In this document: positions 26,700 to 40,200 of the stretch, one piece after another
Layout: every line of letters begins with the position of its first letter
Position numbering within the stretch: position 1 is the stretch's first letter
Origin: Marsupella aquatica
Lineage: Eukaryota > Marchantiophyta
Reading direction: 5' to 3'
Assembly: GCA_973895155.1 (NCBI GenBank)
Contig: OZ316891.1
Coordinates: 6,758,001-6,822,000, forward strand
DNA: 64,000 nt
Notes under the pieces: model-generated
What the model was told of the DNA's origin: nothing
The model's database searches: none
Seen by the model: the letters and a program-made list of their open reading frames with translations, nothing else
Position numbers and translations under genes: made by a program

Positions 26700-27060
26700 C
26701 AGTTTGCAGACTTACCCTGGGTATTTGGGTAATAGGGTACTCTATGATTTTTGGTGACATTTTGGGTACCCTTTGGTAATCTAGAGTACTCTTAGGTACT
26801 CTATGATATTTGGAGTACTCCTGGGTACTACGGAGCCCTCTATGATATGTGGGGTGCTATGGGTCACTCAATATATGATATAAGGGACATTTTGAGTACC
26901 CTTTGGTAATGTAAAGTACTATGGGGTATTTTATGATATTTGGGGTACTCTAAGACACTCTAAATATTCAGAGACATTTTGGCTACCCTTTGGTAAAGCA
27001 GAGTAATGTGGGTCATTTTATGACATATGGGGTACTCAAAGATTCATCCTCTAGATATTC
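26700..27060. repeat. Degenerate TACTC/TATGATATTTGG tandem repeat
   Basis: Variants of GGGTACTCTATGATATTTGG and ACATTTTGGGTACCCTTTGGTAAT recur many times with substitutions and spacing changes. A second small patch with the same words is at about 27660-27755. It looks like an old minisatellite. It sits in AT-rich DNA and has no coding potential. Confidence 0.6.
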
Positions 27061-28260
27061 AGTACGGAATACCAAATGTTGCACATTGTTTTTCTTAGTA
27101 AAACACTCATATTTTACAAAATATATAAGATAAAGGGTATTGTATTTTATTTAAATTGTGAAATCATACAAGTTCCAAGAAAAAAAATCACTCTCCTTTG
27201 TTAAAAAAGGGGAGATATTTAGGGACTATGAATAATAGGTTGGACAAAACAATTTCATAGGGTTCAATGGTGGGTAATAAAAGTTTGTTTTTTTAGATTT
27301 AGGCTTGAAAATTTTGTAAAAATGTTGGACATATTATGTTTTGGAAGTGCGGATCACTTTTATGGAAGAAGTGAAGATGGCAAGGAAACATCAAGGAGAA
27401 TTATAGGGTGACTTTTAATTCAAAACAAAAGGTTTAAAAGAGTGACATCAAAAACAAATTAACAATATACAATGATGTATGAATATTTTACTTTCCAACA
27501 AAAAATTTGCACAAAAAAATATTTATGCAACCTCAAAAATAAGAGTATGTGACCACAGAACCACAAATAAATTAAAGTTTTGACAAGTGCACCAAATAAA
27601 AAATTGCACCGCCATACAAACAAAAAAAAGTTTGCACACAAAACTCGCACTCTAAGTGTGCTATGGGGCATTTTGGGTACAATTTGATAATCTACAGAAT
27701 TAGTCTTGTATACTCTATAATATTTGGGGAACTATGGGGTACTGGATGATATGCAAAGAGCTCTGTTTTTAATTGCTGAGTATTGTACTCACACAGTTAA
27801 GATCATGCCTCAATTGGATGAAACAAACTGAGAATTGGATCTGTCCTAACCAGAAGAGAAGGCGCAAGTTGCCCACTTGGGCTTTTGAGGATTCACCACT
27901 CAAAATGAACCAGCACAGCATTAGTGTTGCTATTATGTCCAAAATGATGATACCTAGCTATTTGTATGGAATCCAGTAAAAGGTGGTATGATTTATGTGC
28001 TTTGTTATGGCTTTGTAAAGTCTTTACTACAATGATGACCTGTGGCTTGCAAAATTGAAATACAGGGTTGTGAAGCATCAGCAGAACTAATAAGGCCGCA
28101 ATGGTGTATGTTCTAATGTTTGCAATATACTTTCTTTTTTCCTAGACAGTATAAACTTAGTCTATTCTCAGTTGCTCAATATATCATGCATCTTTCTCAA
28201 AAGTATTTCTTGAAAGGACCCATTGATAATTTTTATTGTTTAAATAATTTCTAGTTACTT
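27061..28260. other. AT-rich intergenic region
   Basis: No gene seen. It contains the second patch of the degenerate repeat described at 26700-27060. The short open frames on both strands resemble low-complexity translation products. Confidence 0.35.
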
Positions 28261-28261
28261 G

Positions 28262-28560
28262 TTTTTTTTCTTTGAGAAAATACGTGTTTATTAGAGAAGC
28301 CACCGTGACGAAAACCAGCAAGGGAGACAACAATCCACACAAAGGGCCACACACACCCCAAACGACCACTAAATGCCCAAAACCACCCCAACAGAACACA
28401 AGGTCACCTCCTAAAGAAGCGCCAAGGGAGGAGAAAGCAAAAAAACTAAGTTACACTAACAACGGACAAACAAGGCACTGCCCGCAGGCAAAGGGGGGCC
28501 TCCACACTCGAATGAGCAGGGTTCCAACAGCAAAGACCTACGCTATGCGGGACTAGTGCC
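28262..28560 (-). mobile_element. Non-LTR retroelement 3' end (LINE-like)
   Basis: Read on the minus strand, a pyrimidine-rich stretch ends in GCTTCTCTAATAAACACG and an A-rich tail (the T run at 28262-28269), with AATAAA about 30 bp before the tail. The low-complexity Gly/Leu/Val-rich translation (28184-28399) is typical of plant LINE 3' regions. Similar composition recurs at 10,298 and near the right edge of the window. No target duplication was identified. Confidence 0.4.
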
Positions 28561-28599
28561 ATTAGAAGCCCTAGCAGTCAGTTCAATGAGTTCAAGAAG

Positions 28600-29140
28600 T
28601 GTTTGATGTCATCGTCTGGCCTTCTGCACACTGTGAGTCCGCTGAAGGCTAGCATGAACTTGAACAGCAACATCTTTGAGAATGACGTGCAATGGAAACC
28701 TGGTAGAGGTAGCATCCGAGAAGAAGTAAGCCACCTTGCGGGCCATAAACACCGGCCCCCATATCTTGACTGGCTTCCATAGAGAAGTTGTCGAGCAACC
28801 CATTCAAATATGTACCCGGACCAAAGTTTCTTGGGTTCACCGGGTCATGCCTACTAGGGTTTGGGCAAGGGTCAGATCCCTCTATATGGGTGGGGGTGGG
28901 GGCAGATAGATCCAGTTCTGGGGTGACGAGAATAGGGATAGATGGATCTGCTGAGGAGGAGGGCTCTATTGGAGCTGGCGTGGGGGATTTTGTCTTAGGG
29001 TCAAAGGCTGGACGTCGTTAAAAGGGATGTCACTTGTATCTGGGTCGGCCACCTTGTAACTGCCGTCTTTATGTCTAAGGTTGTCATGGAAGAGACGCTA
29101 TTCAATCTTGGGGATAGCTTGATACCACTTAAGAGGACCT
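28600..29140 (-). pseudogene. Degraded transposon ORF relic
   Basis: On the minus strand, partial frames can be chained: a piece with KWYQAIPKIE, a stop, RLFHDNLRHKDGSYK, then after a frame change a Pro/Ser-rich stretch (28649-29021) ending in NPRNFGPGTYLNGLL, and a further frame change. It lies immediately upstream, on the same strand, of the LINE-like tail at 28262-28560, so it may be part of the same dead element. I cannot name the family, and a retrotransposon gag/ORF1 origin is only a guess. Confidence 0.3.
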
Positions 29141-30529
29141 TATAAATTCTAGAAATTTAAATGTTTATAGTATTTCATACTGTAACAACTCACTTTAGGA
29201 ATAATCACCAAATTTTAGTATTCATTGTGGTGATCATGAGACTATAGTTAAGAACGTTTGTCTAACACAAAAGTTGAGAGCGTGCAACTCACCATCGTAA
29301 TGAGAATAATAGCAAAATTGCTACCTTAAATACTCTCTTTTGGTCACATATATAGTGGGCACAATTGCCCTCTTCATAGGGAGGCATAGAACAAGGGTCA
29401 ATATGAATTGCTCGTTCTTGCATTGGCAATGGTATCGGCAACTTATTCAAACGGCTTCTGCAAGTATATATGCTTTTCAAAATTCAGGACACTTAGTTCC
29501 TCATCCAAAATGAGGTAGTGAAGATTTTTTGTTTTGAAAGTCTTTGTGGCAGAATGAGGCAACAACCGGGCAGTGCAATGCCCAAAAACAAGAAGCCAAC
29601 AGGCTATCATAACACACAGTCCACCCGAGAGTCCACCTAATGGCCCAATGCTCCACAAAATTCAACAAGTCATCAACTTAGCCGAGCTACTGTAATCCTC
29701 TCACCCAAGGGCAAAAGTCCAACAAGTAACTAAATTCATCTCTAACCACTAAGTACCCTCATGGCACCTCCATAACACAACACAAACATAGCCAAATTGA
29801 AGAAACATAGAGGCTAATTGGGACTATATCACCATCCATGTACTTCTCAAACTTACAATGGAAATAGTGATATAACTGTAATTACTAGTTTTAATAGTAC
29901 TTAGCATTCCATTTCCACCTAAGTTCAAAATGGAAGCTCTCCAACTTACTCTAGATCCAAAGTGTACATGAAGTTACCACGTGATCATCCTCACAAACTA
30001 GCATGCAAGTATCCATTTCCTTTATTTGAGTCATGTCTCCTCCGCTTTTCCTATTCCTGGATCCTAAAAATGCTTGATCGAGCATGGAATTTTTGCCTGA
30101 CCATGCATGCTTCTATCCCAAAAATTTTGCATCTCATATCTTAGACAATGAAGACTAAATTCAAATCAATCTATCTGACTTTATCTTCCCACATTGAAAG
30201 TTTGATATATCATTTCCAGATTGCCCTTAAAATCTACCAATAGCCTTCATGGGATGAATAAAATGTTTACCAAAATGTGCAAGGCTTTTCTCAGGCAATT
30301 ATACCAGTACATCATTTCTTCCCCAATGTCCACCACTTTGGAGTCCACCTTGTGGCAATTGAACAAATTATGCAAAAAAAATTGCCACTATGAAGTTGCA
30401 TGTACAGTCCCACTTGTTGAGAATCTTGAGTACAAGAAGACAAGGCACTCATCAACAAGTGCGCGATTGTATGACTCAAACTTTAGGATTAGAAAACAAA
30501 CCTTGAATATTGTAGAAGCTTAATTGTCC
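29141..30529. other. Intergenic, 3' flank of the HECT gene
   Basis: No gene recognised. The downstream region of the minus-strand HECT gene lies here. Open frames are short and without homology. Confidence 0.4.
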
Positions 30530-33500
30530 CTATGCTTTGCCATATGCAGTGTTGAAACTTGCAAGTACCAACTTTGCATGCATGACATCTGCATTAGGAT
30601 ATGGAGGAATGTACAGATGCTTGGAACAAGTAGATGCAATTGGCAGAGAGACTGCAGAGCGTTGCGCACTAAACTCAATATGACATATTGTACTGCCAAC
30701 GTACTTCTCATCAGTGATAAACCTGTATAATCTGTAAGTTTCAACAGGAGAAAATTGACCCACGGCTTCTTCAAAGAAAGTCTTCAATGTAGTTGGGAAA
30801 TCTCTGGAATATCTAACCCTTGCCAAGAACTCTCCACTTGTAATTCCTTGTTGCGCAGTAAAAAATGCTCTCATTGCCTTCACTGTGACGTCTTTAAATG
30901 TACTTTCCAATACAATCTTCTTTTCAATTTCACTCATCGAGCGAGAAAGTAGAACAGTTTTCACCAAAGAATAAAAACCCTCCTGAAGTAATGCACCGAC
31001 TGTGGCACAAGCCCCAAATAATGTGTCATACACCATGTCTGCATATAGTGATGTCACTGCCATTTGAAATCCTTCATTTGACATGTTGGGGTCCAGACTT
31101 ATAATCCTACAATAATACTCAGGCATTATCTCCTCCATGCTCTCAACTAGACTCCTCCTTGAGTCTTGAGGACCAGTAATAAGGGATTGCATTAAATTGT
31201 ACCTGCAATAATATGTGTTGTGTCAGTCTACTATCACATAGGCTTGCTGAACCCAAATGATTCCAATTTATCCTCATCTTCTCAAAAGAAACCTAAATCA
31301 AGAAGGTATAACCCACCTAAAGTGTGTTCTCCTCGGATGCAAACATGCCAATGAATGAACTCATTTCCTTTCATAGATGGCATATTTATAAATTAATAGT
31401 GTTTAGAGTTCTACAGAAAATAATAAGTTAGTAGAGAATATGCAAAATCACATACTAACAATCAAAAATTGGGAATGTTATGTACCACGTAGGTCGAAAT
31501 CCTCGAAAATCCTCTGTATATATTGATGACTTTTGTTGCAACACTTGCATGTGAATTTCATCCTTTGACGGACAAATGCCCATTGCATGAGCAATAGTTG
31601 CCATTGTCATTGGACGATGTACTTGTTGTTTCTTTAAAACAAGAAGAAACATGAGTTGACCAACCACACGCACCTACAAAACAAGTCACAGAAAAAGTTA
31701 CTTATATTGTTCAACATGACGGCACAATGCACTTTGTCTATGAAAATTTTTCTAGTCTCATACTTCAAATTGGTAACAGTAATTAAGTGATTGTGGGAGC
31801 TGTAAATCATTATGGAAGGGGGTCATCGATAAAAAAAAAGGTGCTAGAGTCTCACATCTTTTTTGGATATCTCTGTAAATTGTTTTTTAGATGTAAGGTG
31901 ATGAAGTCCGGAAGAACCCTGCTTAAAAACCTCATGGAACTCCTGCAATTGAGTCATGATGTGACATGAACAGATGTAATTTCATACTTAATCATTGAGT
32001 AAAATAATGTCATAAATCCATCATTGAGCTAATGAACTTCAAAAATTTGCACTGAGACAACTTACTGAAGAACCACTGAATAAAGTTTTCCAAGCCCCTG
32101 TAAGAAACCGAGTTGTGACACCACCGGCATCCACAGTGTCAGATTCATCCAATGTCGCTTCACCGTCATGCGTCACATAGGTCAGTTTTGCTGAGAAGTC
32201 AGCAAAAATTTGTTGTTTCTTCATGGCATTTTGACACATCTTTCGAATTGCAGACAATTCATCTCCATCGCAGAACTACACATGTACCATGACAAAAGTG
32301 TACAATTAGTACCTCAATCCATCATTACTTTGTGGAAACCATATCACTGTCAACAAAACCAACAAAAGTAAATCTATATAGGTCTATCCATTTATAATAC
32401 GAAAACGTATCTAAACTGTGACTTACCTGAATTTGAATATGTGGTACTTGCCGTTGGAATCGTCGAAATTGGAACAGTCCATTGTCAGAGATCTGATGGA
32501 CTCTCAACAAGTGCTTTGTAATTTCTGTCTCTTTTTTGGCCTTTATGTACAAATCATCACGGTTTATTTGCAGTGGTGATGAAGGGCATTTTCCAATCCA
32601 GTCAATATATTCTTCTCGGAGTGAGATGATCTGGGCTTCTGAAAATTTTCCCTTGGCAAATGAGTTTGGGCAATCCCTGTCATAAGCAATCCAACTCTGA
32701 ATCCTTACATATCAACAAATCTCTGAAAGGACCCTGCTTAAGTTGAATGATTGCAAAGTAAACTTTCAAATTGGTAGCCTGATTGATAGCAAGAGAATCC
32801 AATGGAGATGAGATGAAGCTTTTGATAATTAATAAAATATACTTAGGAAGGAAAGCATTCAGAATGAGTAGCAAGTTACATAATAAGTTGATGAGGAAAT
32901 CAAAAGTTCAACATTAAGGAGAATCCCCGTGAACAACTTAAAAAAATGCATACCACAAAAATAAAACTTTCAAAAGCAATAGCAGACAAACATGGGAATA
33001 AGCCGATGGATAGACAGAAACCAAAAGGTCAAAAAATACACTACAGAAATTAAGCTTTATATCAGAAGCAATAGCAAGCAAACATTTGAATCAGCTGATA
33101 TCGAAACCAAAAGGTCACAAAAATCCATTACAAATATATAAAAGCTTGCAAAACCAATGACAAAGAAGCATTTGAACAAGCTGATGACTTAGGCAGGGAA
33201 ACAAAAAGGCCAGAAAATCCACCATGAATGCCAGAAAATCATAATTTCAGAAAACCTACTTTTATGATCATAAATTTAGGATCCAAGAAAATTTAACAGT
33301 TGATAGAATTAAGACATGATGAATGAAAGAAAATCAAAGTTAATTATAGAAATTAAAATTAAGTTCATGAACCAACACCCCAATGATCGATGATGAAGAC
33401 AGACAGAAGTACTAGATCAGACAGGCCAGCCAAATGATCATAAGTATGGACATAAAAGCAATTGAACATTTGGATGATCAATAATAGAGAAGGTAGTCTG

Positions 33501-36356
33501 TACCTGAAAATCTGCAATGATGTCTCCAAATTAACCCGAACAAATTCGGGATCAAGCTCTTTTGTGAGTTTTTGTAGTTGTTCCCAAGCTTGCCATCTTG
33601 GAATTGCTCCTCCACCAAAATACTTCTCAAAATCAAACTTGGTATATGTACTCAAGCTTTCTAACGTATCCAGCATAGGTGCAACTTCATCCTCAAGCAT
33701 TGCCTGTGTTAGTCCAAGTTTAGCATCTCTTCGATGTTGGAGGAATTCAATGTGGTGGCCAGCATTCCCACCTGTTTTACTGCGTTCCTCTTGTAAAACA
33801 GCATCAAAGCTTTGCCAAAATATCTCCTCTGCTTCATCCGTTGACAAATCCACAGTCAAAATTATGCCTCTATCAAATTCCGAGAGTCGTTCTCTTGCTG
33901 TACAATAGGCTTCCAACAAGGCGGTTGTTTCATTCCCCCAATCTATGGCATTGTCTTCCAATTCACCAATTGGTTCAATGACAAAATGTTGTGGTCCCCC
34001 ACCCGGGGTGTACCGTGGACCTGTTCAAAGTTATACCCCAAATACAAGTGTGAGTACGTTTACATTAGGTGGCCTAGATGACATTTGCCATGAAGAATTG
34101 CAACAAGCTGTCAAAAGATTGTTTGGGTACCACCAAATTTGGAAGTTTGACGAGAAAGGCCAAACACGTTGGTTGCCAAAATCAGAAGTCTCTCTAGGCA
34201 GCTTAGTTTTGGCATGCAGCCATGGATGTCCTTTACATTTGGCTAAGTGTATCAAGCGGCACTTTCTAGGGTCACAGGATTGCGCATTGCCAATTTGCAA
34301 ATAGTAAATTCCTCATAGCCTCAATCCCCTCGAGAATCCCCTACATAGTTCCTTGTATACTATGCAACGGGTAACGACAGAGCAGGGACACGGGCTCCTT
34401 GGTGCTTTCAACACATATCAGAGGGTACGATTGAGTTGTTATAGCAAATCTCAATCTTTGCAAAAGTCTCACATTCTGAAGGGCCGCATTACGAAGGGAA
34501 GATGCACATACAAGACAGCCCGATACGCACATATTTAGGCACGTTCATTGATCAAGGCTAATACCTCTGTGTGATGCCTCCGGCCTTGGACTCAGATTGT
34601 CGGGTTCCAATACAAAGGGATGTTGTACAGAGTCACCATCGCGCACTTCATTTTGGCGCCTTGAAGATTCTTGGACCAGCGGAAAAGGTTGTCCATTTCT
34701 AGCTTGCCCCACCTCACGGCCAACTGGTGGTGGTTGTTGTAAATGGATTTGTAATGGTAAAGTCGATGGTGTACCTATGGATCTCATGATCACCAAAACT
34801 TAGCTCAAACAATACCAAAGGAGAAAGTCTCTTACAGTCTACAGCACGGGCCCTTTCTAGTAGACAGGGCCGCCCTCATAGTATTCTCTGTGAAGTCTCA
34901 AATCAAGATCAACTGTGATTTATCACTGAGGGCAACTAACAAGTGTTGGGCATCTTTAGAACTCGCTTGAAATACTGGAAGGTGACGAGAAGTTGCAAGT
35001 GTGTTGGAGTTGAAGAACCCGATTGGAACGGTTTCCCACATTTGTTGGTAGTGAGGTCGAATCCAACCGTCTTCTTGGTGAGTGAGGCCACTCTATTGAT
35101 CGATCAAACAATGGCGTAAGTACTGTTTAGTTTGAGACTTCTTGGCCGGGCTTGACAAAATGATAATATATAGAGTATGTTACATTGTATACTAGATACA
35201 GAGTGAGCAATATACCTGTTAGTAATTCTGTTGAGTCTGCCAAGTTGGACCTCCCATCCAACCAGTTTGAGGTGCCATCCAACGTTTCCAATTGAGATGT
35301 TGAAATACAGCAGTTTGAGCTCTCTGCTCGTGTATCAGAGTTCCAAGATTGTGATGGACTTTCCAGAGGTTCTGACTCACGTTGAATTGGCTCATGCTCT
35401 GCTTCCAAAGCATCATCTGAACGACAAGATGCACCTTATATTGTCAAATTTCAATCAATCTACTGTATATCGGGCTGTACTCAAACAATACATGAGAGGA
35501 TTGCAACTTTCTTACCTTTTGCAACAGTACGTTGATTTGTTTGCCCATTTGCTTGTCGAGTAGATCTGCGGCCTCCTTGTGAAGGCACAATCTTAGTTGC
35601 CCCTGTATTAGCCGCTGCTTCCACATGGTAGTGGCTAATTTGTTGTGGGGTCATCTGGTGAGTAGGATCCTGGATGTAGACCACTCGTGCATTTCGTGGG
35701 AAGTCCCTCCATTCTGTAGTTGCAGATTGGAAAAATGGATCTAATGATGCACAATCGAGCGTGTCCATTGTATCTTTGTGTTGCCCTGCATGTGTCTTTG
35801 TAAGAAAACAACCAGGTACGTTTGCAAAACGTCTGTCTGACCATTCTTGGGATGCCACCACTTTTGCAATGTGTAATTGCGCTGATCCCTCTGGAAATGG
35901 ACGTCCATCATAGGCCCCACCCCAAGGTGTAGATCCAGGTAGTCGAATGCGAATTGGATCTGGCCTCAATTTTGCCACTTTCTTCATGCAACAACTTTGA
36001 TGGCCAGTGTCAACTTGTTCTGCCTCGTAGATCAAGAGAGGGACATGTATAGCACGCTCCACCTCTTTGTCATAACGTGATCTATTCCTGATCACCGGCG
36101 CAGGTCTTGCAACCATTGGTGGTCGTCTTCGTGAATTCAACCCACCTCTAGATTCTCCATCAAACCGGTATCCAGACTGATGATATGAGAATGGAAATGG
36201 AAGGATTGGAGGTGATAATGAATCATTGGCTTGAAAATGAGAATGCTCTGCACCCGATACTTGAGATGCAGGGGTCCTCAGAGTTCTACCATATCCTGGC
36301 ACGAGGTTCCTTTGCTGTAAATAGCTAGACTCTGCGGGCTCATCCATATTTTGCAT
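30530..36356 (-). CDS. HECT-domain E3 ubiquitin ligase-like protein, nine exons
   Basis: HECT E3 ligases take ubiquitin onto a C-lobe cysteine and pass it to substrates. My exon model, 5' to 3', is 36356-35516, 35416-35216, 34774-34565, 34020-33504, 32694-32427, 32275-32066, 31942-31856, 31673-31486 and 31202-30530. All introns are GT-AG and the phases are consistent throughout, giving 1064 residues. The N-terminal ~590 residues are low-complexity or unrecognised. The HECT domain starts at about residue 625. The N-lobe shows DTVDAGGVTTRF, then VRVVGQLMFLLVLKKQ. The C-lobe ends LPIASTCSKHLYIPPYP with the presumed catalytic Cys at about 1033, 31 residues from the C-terminus. The HECT domain is divergent and does not look like the plant UPL family. 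Its style recalls the G2E3-type HECTs, some of which expanded with transposons. Start choice: the first in-frame ATG after a stop. Confidence 0.8.
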
Positions 36357-37235
36357 AGAATTGTAGCTTGTGTTCACTTGCTAAATCCGATAGACAGAGT
36401 GAATTCAAAGAATGCTCGAAAGATGTTGACAAACTTGATCGACAAGTAGTTCCGCAAGCGGGCCCGCAAGTAGTTCAAGAGAAGCAAAGAAGCAAAGAAG
36501 ATCAAGTATGCACAAAAGTGATACTGTTTGGATTGGAAAGGTCGTCCCTGGCAAGTACTATGGACTGTGCTCTCTCGATCTATATAGGCCGCTTTACCTA
36601 TTTTGTGTAAGTCTAAAAAGTCTAGCTAAGGGCAGCCCTCAATTTGACAAAGGAAGCCCCTCTTTTGCAAAGTCTTCCCTTAATCTTCCCCACAAGCAAT
36701 CATGATAGCCCCCTTGTGCATAATGGGCACCCTAAATTTGGTGAGGGAGCATGTCGTACACAAAGGTGCCGCTCGATTTGGTGTGGAAGTCCCTCCTTAA
36801 TTTGCAAAGTGTGGAGTTTGTGAAAGGATTCTTAGTGACCATTTTTGAGTCTCTAGTTTTGTGAGTGTCCATTCTTTAGATGTTAAGTAAACAATGTTTC
36901 TGCCCGGGCGATTTGGAAATTTGCTAAAAAATTCATGAATTATTATCTTTGTAGACTATGTGGCCATTACATTCAAGTACGTAGCTATACAACCTTTTAA
37001 TGGTAAAAAAAGTATCCATTTTGAAATAATCTCATAATGTTCACTGTACAGCCGCCACCATAACAATTAATACATCTAAAGAGAAAGTTGGTTTTAATGA
37101 ATCTAGTTGTGATTTATAAAATGGAGTTATGTACATGGGCACGGCAACCTTGAGGTTCATTATGAGCGTGTAACTTGTACCTTGTTGTTGGTGCCATTGT
37201 CCATTGCTCACTTTGTGCGCCCCACTCTTGTCAAT
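36357..37235. other. 5' flank of the HECT gene
   Basis: The presumed promoter region of the minus-strand HECT gene. No distinct element was recognised. Short GCAAGTAGTTC-type repeats occur near 36440-36480. Confidence 0.35.
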
Positions 37236-40200
37236 TATTTTATTCAGGGAGACGAGTCCCTGTTTTGTCATTAAATGCATCTTGGTTTTCCCCCACACCT
37301 CACCGGAAGACTCTCCTCGTTTTTGTGTCCCACTTTTTTCAGGCCAGCTTTTTTGGGTCCCCTGGCTGCCCCTGCCCATCCCATGCTTGGGCAGCCCTTA
37401 AAACCTCACCCTTTTTGGTAACCCCTTTATTTCTATTTTAAATAATGGGTTCTCTGGCCCGCTCTCTGGTCATTAGTCAGATTTTTCTGACTGTATTTTT
37501 TGAAATTTTGAAACATGGAAATAAACCCAAGACCAAAGAGCCAAATAAGGCGAGAGTAGTCACCAATTGCAAGAAGAACTAAACCCTCCCTACAATTTTT
37601 TCAGGCAGGAATTCCTCTCAGCATTGAGTGTGGTTGCATTGAGGTCTCTTTTGTAGGAACAAAATTATCTCAGATTCCAGAAAAGAACTATCTGGTTGAA
37701 GGAGAATGTATATGTGACATTTCCAAAGAACAAAAAATGTCAAACCAGGAAACAGGATACCAAAGGCAAGTGACTCAATAATGGGGTGAAAACATTAGCC
37801 TAACCTCTGTAAGATTAAAGAGCCAAAATAAGCCTGAGTCCAAACAACTGCAAAAATGACTAAAATAACTACAACCCTATAGACAAAACTTTCTGGCATG
37901 AATCAAAGGATGTCAAAAAGTCTGGTTTGGTTGAGAAATGGAGTTGAGAAAAGACAAAGAAAGGAATTTCACGGCAGAAACTAAACGATCACAAAAAGTG
38001 CCAGCAAAATACTTGATGGGTCCCCTCTAGGTAAAGATAATCGTGACTAGCCCCTCACTTTTCAAATATACTTAATGGGCCCCCTTGTCCCTGCAACCCT
38101 TTCTCATGACCTGTGTGAGTCTTTTCTGCATTTTTTAATTGTAACATAATCCTACAATTATCTACATCAGTCCACCAAATGTACTCTCTAGAAGCAATTT
38201 TAAGTGTACACTTGCTTAAAATAAATAGATAACATATGTACAAAGTATTTAGCCCTTGTCACTACCATATTCATTTTTTTCATGTTTTGAAATACTTGTG
38301 CAAGGTAAGTACTACTTTAAGGTACCTAATATGTACTCTCTTTAGTTATTCCATCTCAAAGTTTTTGGCAGTACTCACACCTGAAAGTATTTCTCCAAAG
38401 CATAGTCTTACCTGAACTTTAGTAAGGCGAGTCAATGGTTTTGGGTACTATTTTTAAAAATTTGTTTTCTGCAAATAAATCACGTGTGATTTAAACAATT
38501 CTTTGATGCTATTTTTCCAAAAAAAAGGAGTCCAACGTGAGTATTTCCTAAGCACACCAAGTTCTTTTTGTGAAAGTTTCTTTTGTGTCACTTTTAGTAA
38601 ACATAGAGACGTGAATTGTGATATGATTTTGATAGCTAATTTTGTGGTTGTTTCACCAACATTGAGCTCAAATTTTAAGGTCATATAACTGCTTTTACAT
38701 TTGTTACTATGTGCATCCTAATGCTCATTTTTATGAATTCAATTGATGCCTTGTGAATTCAATTAGTGCATTGTGTACTAAGCTAAACAATAAAAATTAC
38801 CATTTAAGTGACATTGTGTAAATTGCCTGAAATGCTCTAGCTAGGTGCTCACATCTGAAAAAAACTTTCACAAAAATAACACCAACGAAATGCTCAAGTC
38901 TAACATGAATATTTCCACAAAGGTTTTTTGGCAAAATAGCATCAATGAATTGTTTAAGGGCCACTTGATTTAACTGCAAAAACAAATTTTAATAAATAGC
39001 ACCCAAATAGCACCGGCGAGGCACCCGGATTTCACCCAAACCATTGGTTCACCTTACTAAAGTTCACGTAAGACTATTCTTTGGAGAAATTGGGGAAAGA
39101 TATAGAAAGGGGATAAGGGAAAGAGTAGATGCTTGCCATAAACACTCCTTGGTGTCATGGCAACTTTGTTCACCACCCCTACTCAACAAACAGTCAGCAG
39201 CAGGAAGGGTGGGGTTTTAAGGGCTGCCCAGGCATGGGCTGGGCAGGGGCAGCGAGGGAACCCAAAAAGGTTGCCCTGAAACTGACTTGTGACACAAAAA
39301 TGAGGAGAGTCTTCAGGTGGGGTGTTGGGCAGGAAGGGTGTGATTTTAAGGGCTGCCCAGGCATGGGATGGGCAGGGGCAACGAGGGAACCCAAAAAGGC
39401 TGGCCTGAAACTGAATTGTGACACAAAAATGAGGAGGGTCTTCCGGTGGGGTGTGGGGGAGAACAGAGGTGCATTTAATGACAAAACAGGGACTAGTCTT
39501 CGTGAATCCCCTCCTTGCCCCTGCCCATCCCATGTCTGGGCAGCCCTTAAAGCCCCATGCTTTTGGTAGCCCCTTTATTTCTAGGTTTTTTTTAATGGGT
39601 TCTCTGGCCCGCTCTATGGTAGTTTGTCAGATTTCCTATGTATTTTGAAAGTTTGAAACATGGGAATAAAACCCAAGACCAAAGAGCCAAATAAGGCAAA
39701 GTAGCCACCAATGGCAAGAAGAACTAAAACCGGCTCATCCAAAACATAAATTTCAGGCAGGACTTCAAGGATGCCAAAAGAGTCTGGTTGCATTGAGGTC
39801 TCTTTTGTGGGTTGCAATAAACTAAAATTGTCTCAGATTTCAACCCAGAAAAGAATTATCTGGTTGAAAGAGAATGTAAATGTCACATTTCCAAAGAATA
39901 AAAAATGTCAAACCAGGAAACAGGATACCAAAGGCAAGAGACTCAATAAAGGGGTGAAACATTAGCCTAACCTCTGCAAGATGAAAGAGCCAAAATAAGC
40001 CTGAGTCCAAAAAAACTGCAAAAATGACTACAGATCCTACAGACAAAAATTTCTGGCATCAAAGGATGTCAAAAAAGCCTGGTTTGGTTGAGAAATGGAG
40101 TTGGGAAAAGACAACAAAGTAATTTCACGGCAGAAACTAAAGGATCACAAAAAGCGACTTGTTGCAAAAAAAAATTGGGGAAAGAAATAGAAAGGGGATA

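Noticed and set aside
33462-33908. 148-codon plus-strand open frame
   Set aside because: Antisense shadow of the HECT gene exon 34020-33504.
33945-34304. 119-codon plus-strand open frame across a HECT intron
   Set aside because: It overlaps the fourth HECT exon in antisense. The intron junctions on either side (34565 and 34020) are in phase with each other, so the minus-strand gene explains the region. No homology was seen for the plus-strand frame.
39129-39569. 146-codon frame with repeated GCPGMGWAGA-type words, and its antisense frames
   Set aside because: These arise from the G-rich repeat module, which is open in several frames on both strands. The amino acid repeats simply follow the DNA repeats.
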